Of a stretch of 64,000 nucleotides of DNA, positions 56,759 through 64,000 are shown in pieces. The stretch lies in the NCBI GenBank assembly GCA_020747015.1, contig JAGTJM010000005.1:186001-250000 (forward strand), in the 5' to 3' direction. Within the stretch, counting starts at the first letter, position 1; every line of letters begins with the position of its first letter. The notes beneath the pieces were generated by a model. That model saw nothing but the letters and a program-made list of their open reading frames with translations. It did no database searches and was not told where the DNA came from. A program made the translations under genes and the position numbers. The DNA is from Pyrenochaeta sp. MPI-SDFR-AT-0127 (taxonomy: Eukaryota; Ascomycota; Dothideomycetes; Pleosporales; Cucurbitariaceae).

Positions 56759-57856
56759 CTAACTATTTTGAAGTCCAAAAAAATCGTCGTCTGAAAATGA
56801 ACAGTCCGAGTCCCTATCACTATCCTGAAATTTGTATTCTATAGTCTTTATTGGACCCTCGATATGTCTCCAGGTGTCAATAACCACAATGTAGTCTGCT
56901 AATTCTATTACTCTATCGTTCGCCCAATCTATTTCAGCCATCTTTCCAGGCCCTTTCCACTTCCACTCAGTCAGTTCTGTTCCTTCAGCGCTAAGATATC
57001 CTTTGGCCCCTCCAGCAAGCGCCAACTTCCACTTCTTATTCCTCTCTACAATCTTCATCATCTCTTCTTTCTTTTCACTCAGCGTCTCATATTCTACTCT
57101 TAATTCTCTTAAACCTGGAGAACCTTCGAAATTGCATAGCCACTTTTCTGACATCTGGAGCGGCTTGTTTGTCTCCCAGAACCACCAATCCGAGTAACGG
57201 ATCGTGATGGTAAGGCACGTTGGTCTGAAGTTGGACTCTCGGAAAATGGCATTGAGATTGTGGCCATTCTCGAGCCAGTACATTTGCGTGAAAAATCGGA
57301 CTTTCTCGAGATCTTGAACGTCTTTGGCACTGAGGTTACGGAAGAAGGTAGTGCATGCGTCGCTTCCGGAGCGGCTGGGGGGTCCCCGGTCTGGTAGGCG
57401 AATTGTCAGTGTCGTTGTTTCTTGCATTAAAAAGTAGATGTAGTCCGCAAATTTCAGGGTCGAACAAACGACTGTAGACGAGGTAGGTTCAAGCCAGCAG
57501 CTGGGGAATCAGCTATGACTCGTAAGACCAAAAAGCAGCAATAACGCTTTCAGGTACTTAAAATGCATACCAAACCAAAACGGCCATTCAATTTCCTTGA
57601 GAAATATCTTTTTGCCCTCCTGATATGCCAACTTGCATGTGCATAGAAGCGCGCTGCTGTTTTTGTGTGGCTTCGCGAACCACGGACGGCACCAAAATGA
57701 ACCCATAGAAAAGGCAGCCTTGTGGTCCTCGCATTGGATGAGTGCTAGGACAAAAATCTTACTCCGAATTTTGCCCGGTAAGATATTGAACAGTGGGCAT
57801 TCAATTTGGCTGTTGCCAGCTTTTGAATTGAGAAGTGTCTCGGCGGTTGAGCACAT
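56759..57856 (-). CDS. Conserved fungal protein of unknown function
   Basis: Exons 57571-57856 and 56759-57390 join to 305 aa with a 180-bp intron (GTATGC donor, TACCAG acceptor). The join restores WPFWFDRGPPSRSG, a pattern common in this family. The N-terminus is F-box/2EXR-like in layout: CPLFNILPGKIRSKIFVLAL, then LLCTCKLAYQEGKKIFL. The second half has the family signature FFTQMYWLENG, ITIRYSDWWFWE and a WKWKGPGK segment. Such proteins are abundant and uncharacterised in ascomycetes; a role in ubiquitin ligation is only suggested by the F-box-like start. The intron is the least certain part. Confidence 0.72.
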
Positions 57857-58101
57857 AGCTGTGGGTCTATCGGCGGACTGGCGCTAGGAATTCTATGTTG
57901 GAATCGGATGAAATATAATCAAGTAGCCAAGATTCAGATCAGGGCGCTACATGGAACTATTGGTCGCCTGTTGGTTTATTTTAGGACGGCATTAAATCGT
58001 ACAAAGTGGGGCTGCTCCTCGCGCCTGACGGTGCGAGCGGGGTTATTGTTCCCAGAAAATCTGCCGCAAGGGGGATGAATTTGGTGGACCAGTCACTAGT
58101 A

Positions 58102-59451
58102 CAGTACTAAGCAATAAGTTTCCTTCGCGCTAGCGCGACGCGTTTCCTCACAACATCACCATCTCAACTTTGCAGCCTCATAACTATGCCACCATAACGC
58201 CGAATTCTTCAAGAGATAGACCAAAATGTGCGTAGAGGGCCTAACTTAACAGTCTAGCAGCGAAATATTATTATTGGGATGCTGTATGGTGGTGCTACAG
58301 TCAAATAATGCGCCGACGCGTATAGCCGCTCCGAGCCCTGCATACGCGAACTTAGGAAAAAGTATCACTAAACAGGCATAATATAAGATAAACCTCGCAG
58401 CAGTAGACTACCTATACTATTACTTTATTAGAAAAAGATTATCTATTGGAAAGTACGAGCGCAGCTAAAAATTAAGTATAAGGAGCTAGCTGAAGCAGCG
58501 GTAGTTGTGAACGCAGATGGCACCTTAACGAAGCCACCCTGCCCTCGCATATTATATAGTTTTCTTAGAAGATGAGGCCTTACTAAATACCCTTATAAAA
58601 AGTGTTCTAAGCTAAACCGCGCGCATGCGTTAAGGCGCCTTAAGTTCTGTAGGTAGTACTCACAGTTCCTATAGTATCGACGCACGGTTAAGTTCTTAGA
58701 CGAGTGCTTAGTTTAGAAGGGCTTAAGGCATAATAATAAGTAGGTTTTTCGCTATCTATAGGAGAAATAGAAGATAAGGATACTATAAACCTGTAGAATA
58801 AGTAGGGCACTAGGATAAATAGTGTGGGCGTTAATATAGTTAGATAAACGCGGCTACCTAAGGAGAAGCCTACTAGTTATAATAGAGCGCGATTTTAATA
58901 CTCTAAAAGGTGGCTACTCCGCCTAAAGTTATATAAAGGCCTTAATAAAAGGCCTTCTACCTTTTTAGCGTCGTTCTTAGCTTTTTATACAGGATAACGC
59001 GCGTATTTATATAAGTAGAGTAACGCGTACGTTCCTAAGTAACTACTACGTTATAACTATTAAATAGCTAGTATACTCACCTAATCTTAACCTAATTAAG
59101 CACCTCTAGTGGCATCTTAAAAAGCGTATATATAAATTCTACCCCTAGTATAATAATTATAGCGTAGCTAAGGAAGAGTAGGATGGCTTTTATAGTGTAT
59201 TAAAAGAGTGCTGGCGTCGCATACTAGCTAAGCTGATTAAGCGCCTTATCTTAAGTATACCACGACAACTTACTACATATAAAGCTGCGCGAGGATGGTA
59301 AACTAAATATTAATATCGTGCGTATCTCCTGCTTCAAAAATAAATAAATTATATTATATATTGACTGAGTTACGTGGTGTTAAAGTTTTGTGTACATGGG
59401 CTGGTGATGGTGGCTCGTGCGCTGGCGAAGGAAACTTTTTGCAAGGGACTG
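58102..59451 (+). mobile_element. Degraded Tc1/mariner transposon
   Basis: The 1,350-bp element is flanked by TA on both sides (58100-58101, 59452-59453). Its ends are imperfect inverted repeats: left CAGTACTAAGCAATAAGTTT, right complement CAGTCCCTTGCAAAAAGTTT, both continuing CCTTCGC. The interior is TA-rich. The transposase is recognisable only in shreds: FIQDNARIYI near 58985, and a SPNLNLIKHL-stop-WHLKKR block near 59080, corresponding to the family's SPDLNPIEHLW with Trp-to-stop and C-to-T type changes. This is classic RIP damage. It cannot transpose by itself. Confidence 0.85.
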
Positions 59452-59453
59452 TA

Positions 59454-59800
59454 CCTAGTTATACACTCGCCAAATCAATAATATAACCGAGTAACAGCAT
59501 TAGGTCTATGCATTAGCTTGACGATGGGGTGGCTACGGTCAGTACTAATATTTATAGATCACTAAAAAGTCAAAAGACCAAAATACATCATGAATAACCA
59601 TACGGTGAAGCCAAATGGCGCTCTAAAAGGTAAACTTCTTGAGAACATGATACAATTTGGACTGAGCTTTGCAAATGCTGCTTCCCTAGGTAGACTCGAT
59701 TTATAGATGAACGTCGCGTATTGGTAAGAGCAATGTGAGATCAACGTTCTGACTTGCACAACTCCAAACTAATCGTCTCTGTAAAAGAGATGATCTATGA
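59454..59800. other. Spacer, no supported gene
   Basis: Short 3' flank of the DUF7029/DUF7223 gene next to the mariner element. Nothing recognisable. Confidence 0.5.
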
Positions 59801-62517
59801 TTACCATCGATAATCGATCGTAGCATTGCAATATTTTTCCACTTTTGCGGCTTCGCCGGTCTTCAATTCCAGAATGGCTTCCTTCACATCCTCAGGCAAT
59901 CTCTTGAAATCGTCATCATCGGTCTTTTCCTCAATGTACTCAGCCATTTTGACAAGATACTCTTTGGTTTTTTTTATTCCAGCGTTATACATCTCGGGAA
60001 ACCAAGTTCTGTGCACATTTCGGAGTACGTCGTTGCCGCTGAATAGCTCTCCATCCATGTCAAACCTGTCGACGAAGTTAGCGCCACCATTATATGGAGA
60101 TAGCTAAACATACAGAACGCGTACGATATCCGCGATAGTATTGTCTAGGTAACTCTTCGTCTGCGGCATTTCCATGTACTTGCACGCGGCGACAATACGT
60201 CCCAATCGGCATACCCTGTTGGCCAAAGTCAATGATGAACTGTCGTAAACGTAGATGTTTTCAACGCCTTTATTGAACATCTGACGGAGTTAGTTTTGGC
60301 CAATGCAACGTAGCCCAAGAACATACCCTGTGCTTAACCCGATTTTCTCTTCCATTTAAGAGTGTCATCGTGTCCTCGTACGTGTGGATATTTCCAAGTT
60401 GCGACACCAATTTGTCCGCCCAGCCGGTCGTGTCACCAAGCTTCAATATTCCTGTCGCATAATTCTCGCATTGCTGGCTCCCATAGACGTCCGTCTTGAC
60501 CCTGTCAAGAAATTCCTTCATCCAGAATCCTTCATATATATGTTCCGCTGCTACACTCAGTATGGCTTACCCGAAGTTTTCATTAGGCTTACCATTGTAT
60601 GACGCAGTCACATCACTTGCATCTCCTTCCTCGATCTTCCATCTTTCCGCATTACATTCTGAGATCTTGTCGTTGGAGCACCCCAGTAGTGACTTCATGA
60701 CCGGAACTGGCGTAGGTGCGTGACCGAGATTGACTATTGCTGTCGGCACATAATAATCTTTCAGCTCTATCGGCCATTTTGGACTCGATTTCTCATCGCA
60801 ATCTAAGGCGTATTTGCGGTCATCGGCCAGAAGTTCCATATCTGAAGCACGTGGAGCAAAATCGGGGAGCTCACGCGAAACAAGACTGTTGGATATGCCA
60901 TTGGCAACTTCAACCTCGTACCAGAGCTGATCCTCTGGCTCCAGGTCGATCGTGCATGAGCCTGGAGTGCCCCCTCCAAAAGACAGACAGACGACTGGAA
61001 AGTGGTGTAGATCGTCATCCACAAAAAGATCGACATCGAAGAAGGTCTTTCTTTTGCCATCGACCTCGCCCCAAGCTTCCAAGGAGACCTCTGCGCCCAG
61101 AAAAACATCGAGCGACACACCAAAGGGATCTGGCTTGTTTGGACAGAAACCATCAGCATTGTAGCCCGCGACGGCTTCAACTGAAATTTTGGGGAATTGG
61201 AGATTAACGTCAATTGTTATACCAGTCTCATCTTCAAGTTTATTAGCTAACTTGTATTGAAAATTTGGGTGGACTCACCGAAAACCTCAATGCTCGCGGC
61301 TACAGCGAGTTTTGTATACAGTGTTCCGCTAGCACTGATTTGGGCTTCGATCGTCAATGGTTTCGTCTCAAATGTAGGTATCCAGCCACGGACATCCACC
61401 TTCTTATTTCCAAAGACGTCGACTTTGGCAATAGAGTCATCGGGTATAACTGCTGAGACTCCGGTTCCTATCGTTGCCTCACCTTCAATGCTTTTCAACT
61501 CATAACCTGCAATAACGTCTGCATGTGGACCAAACGTGAAAACGCCCGGAATCCTGATGCCATATGGCAATGGAATCTGGATGAGAGTGAAATCCCGTTT
61601 CGCAAAGTCTTTGCCCTTGAAGTTATAATTGCCAGAAAAGGCGACTTCAAGATTCAGATCGGCCCGTATGCCATTTGGGGTAGCTGAAACCAGCAATTTG
61701 TCAATTCCAGTGAAAGGGTTACCCTCGATGTGACCAGCGAAGACCAGTGTCCCGTCAGTTCCACATTCAACACAGCTCACACCGAATGTAACACTGCCAC
61801 TCTTATGGGTCCACTTTTCATTGATGATTTTCGAAGGCCAGTTGGAGCTTAGATCGAGGGTAAAAGCTCTATCCAGGCTTATCTGTCGCTTGTTCCTGCC
61901 TCGCTGTACCTCTCCGAAGTCAAGTGAGTAGGAGCGCGTGACGTTCTTCCAGGTCCTTTTTTCAACGTCTAAATGCACCTTTAGCGTTTCCTGGTCAAAT
62001 CTTACGTTACTCGCGAGCCAAGGGTCTAGGGACCAGTCTCTACCGCACTTGAAATGGTCTGCAACCACAACGAAGCTGCGCATGCCGTTGAAGTTCACCC
62101 AATCCCAGTTCTTTTTGGCATCCTGGAACGTTTTGTTGTGATGGAACTGTACCCACATATCCTGTGTGCAATTGACAGCCTTCAATTGGAAAGCAAATCT
62201 GGCCATGTCGATGATGAGTCGGTCTTGCGGAGTCCATACAACTAAAGAAACAATCATTTGCGTATTGTTTGGTGCTATAGTTGTTAATAGCAGTGGAAGA
62301 TATGGACGCATCACTTGCCATTTGGAGGAGTGGTGAACATCAGTTGCTCGTGGTCCCCAAGAGTTACATTAGCAGGCTGTTCCACATCTTGTCTTTTCTG
62401 GATTGGGACAGAATCATCCCATAGATGACGCGGTAGCGGCTCAAGGTCGATGTAATCTAGTGCATACACGATTTGAACCAGCCAGAATATGGCGGAGATG
62501 AATGACAATTCCTTCAT
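59801..62517 (-). CDS. Secreted DUF7029/DUF7223 fungal protein
   Basis: Six exons (62319-62517, 61279-62241, 60593-61180, 60327-60529, 60114-60280, 59801-60065) join in frame to 794 aa. Introns are 77, 98, 63, 46 and 48 bp. Intron 1 has a GC-AG border (AATG|GCAAGT). The ATG at 62517 begins a signal peptide (MKELSFISAIFWLVQIVYA). Residues about 90-180 fit DUF7029 (AVNCTQDMWVQF ... WKNVTRSYSLDFG). About 185-385 fits DUF7223: VSCVECGTDGTLVFAGHIEG, FTLIQIPLPYGIRIPGVFTFGP, GVSAVIPDDSIAKVDVFG. The C-terminal 350 residues hold further beta-rich and then helical sequence. Family members are secreted and of unknown function, perhaps wall-associated. Confidence 0.85.
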
Positions 62518-64000
62518 GGTAATCAGAAACGCGTATTGCAAGTAGCAAGGAATGGCAATCAGGGCGCAGCAGTTCCTACAGATGAAGTGTACAAACTTGA
62601 CCATGCATAGATTTTATATCATTTTGAGGCTGCATACACAAGAGCTCTTTGGCTGGGCATCGGGCTCAGGAGATTACATTGCATGCTTTGGATGCTTCTC
62701 GGCAAGTTTTGTTCGAGTAGAATGCGTGGAACGGAACATGCCCCAAGGCCTTCCCGTCCCTACTTTTTTCCTGAAGGGGTTGAATCCGTTTGATGTAGCA
62801 TCCTCGAAGGCAATATTAATTAAAGCTGAGGAGAACACGAGCTCAATTCTCATGACTTGTTATCTTTTACATCCTCGCTTTTCTCGCTTTGGCTTTGGCT
62901 TCCTTAGCTGGAGCAGCGCCAGCCAAGAATTGAAAATAGAAGGCTCTCTCGGAAATGTTGGGAAGACGGGTGGTGGACGGAACGAGTATATTGACCGAAA
63001 ATGATTCAGGGAAGAGGGCGATCTGGATTGGGCAGAGAGCGATGCCCTTGGTTGAGAAATCGGCAAATGGTTCTGATAGGCCGAAGACTAGAAGCTGGGC
63101 GTAATACAATACTAAAAATGTGGCGGACGGGTGCCTGCATTCCGTCACGCGGACATTACTCACCAACAACCTGTATGTGGACCTTCGGCAGCCCCTTACA
63201 TTAACGTCAATTATGATTACGCTAAAATCCAGATGTTCCAAATTTGAACTTCATAGAAAACTAGATAGTGATATTGGTTTCGAGTGTGGCTAGTTGATTT
63301 CTAAATAGCTATCTGGCCACAATCTCAGATTGTAGAATCAGAGAATTTTGGCCCTCTTATATGATAGACGGCATTGTAATTCTACCTTTCGTTCGCATTT
63401 AAAGGAAGCCTAATTGGCAAATTGTTTTAGTTGAAGGTGGTCGCAACTCAACCAAATGTGACGGCTTAGGTTACTAACCGTGACTTTATTTATAGTAGCC
63501 TCGTTCGTACTGTACGTGAACTTAGACTTTCTGACATCTTCTTGGTCCTTGATACAAAACTCCGCGTTTAATACACATGTTTTATTGCTATGTATATCAA
63601 AGTTGCAGAAATTTTCTCCTCTTAATGATATTTCCACATTTATTATAGGTTGAAATATTCAGGCGGTCCACCATTCCTGCGCTTAGGGGGCCGTCAACCA
63701 TCCCTAAGCATGCAATTTCCTCTCAACTCACAGCTAAGGTGTAAGAATACCCCGTGGTTGGGCCAAATAGTGTAGCAGAGGAAGAAGGCATGTGCAACCT
63801 TGTTCTAATTGTTACGCAATAGCCTGGATTTAAGAACATGGTGGAGGCGTAGCTTGCGTGTTTGAAGACATGGGTAATTTGAGCACTTGCAAACAAGAAA
63901 TAGGGTTCACGGTGGTAAGTAAAGTATCAGTAAACAAAGTCTATTGCTTGGAAGATGCACTCCGAAAACTTACTTGAAATGCCGACCTCCATATCTGGAA
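62518..64000. other. Right-edge region, no firm gene
   Basis: 62867-63070 (minus) reads IALFPESFSVNILVPSTTRL and ends AKAKARKARM before a stop, and could be the 3' end of a decayed gene. 63410-63637 (minus) has a Cys-containing frame (GENFCNFDIHSNKTCVLNAE) of unknown kind. At 63973-64000 a minus-strand exon may end at a GTAAGT. None is strong enough to call. Confidence 0.35.

Noticed and set aside
1..64000. CRISPR arrays, rRNA or tRNA genes
   Set aside because: No spaced identical repeats or rRNA sequence, and no cloverleaf with both box A and box B, were seen by eye; the TTCGAATC at 29101 is the Ty3 primer region.

Overview
The window looks like an accessory, transposon-rich stretch of a filamentous ascomycete (Pezizomycotina) chromosome. 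The evidence is short introns of about 46-100 bp with GT-AG or occasional GC-AG borders; fungal-only families (HET, fungal rhodopsin-type membrane protein, DUF7029/DUF7223, DUF7704, Jen1-type transporter); and TA-saturated islands of the kind left by repeat-induced point mutation (RIP). I found no bacterial operons, CRISPR arrays, rRNA or tRNA genes.

Layout. 1-1449: 5' part of a secreted von Willebrand A protein running off the left edge. 6.0-7.8 kb: a three-exon heme peroxidase. 10.3-12.6 kb: a badly broken bacterial-type GH13 branching-enzyme-like pseudogene. 12.9-18.0 kb: a fungal rhodopsin-family membrane protein and a HET-domain protein, both on the minus strand. 18.7-29.4 kb: a young Ty3/gypsy chromovirus-type retrotransposon with 286-bp LTRs differing at two positions, read on the minus strand. 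It is interrupted by an intact hAT transposon with perfect 21-bp terminal inverted repeats and an 8-bp target duplication. It also carries a four-exon gene in antisense orientation between pol and the 3' LTR. 29.4-34.9 kb: two TA-rich islands flanking a small cysteine-containing secreted protein. 35.0-38.3 kb: a conserved fungal protein divergent from a Jen1/SHS-type transporter. 39.4-41.8 kb: a stop-ridden DUF7704 gene, a gene stub and an intact secreted epoxide hydrolase. 43.4-45.2 kb: a short-chain dehydrogenase convergent with an ankyrin protein. 46.0-50.2 kb: two divergently oriented remnants resembling the B and A components of bacterial Tc toxin complexes. 50.5-53.1 kb: a secreted DUF985 cupin divergent from a multi-pass membrane protein. 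56.8-57.9 kb: a conserved fungal orphan-family protein. 58.1-59.5 kb: a degraded Tc1/mariner copy with TA duplications. 59.8-62.5 kb: a six-exon secreted DUF7029/DUF7223 protein.

The genes do not form one pathway. There is no PKS, NRPS or terpene synthase core, so the dehydrogenase, hydrolase and transporter are not called a biosynthetic cluster. The common theme is turnover: old repeats erased by RIP-like mutation, apparently bacterial-derived genes decaying, and young unmutated elements sitting beside them.

The most unusual signal is inside the Ty3 element. Its LTR, the leader and all three introns of the antisense gene, the other non-coding spacers, and even stretches of gag and pol are built from a degenerate 10-bp repeat (roughly TTGGCCCATA), one helical turn long. 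The antisense gene encodes a Cys-rich, putatively metal-binding protein with a charged, helix-prone C-terminus. Exon joins were deduced by reading splice signals and checking frame and family similarity from memory. No database search was possible.
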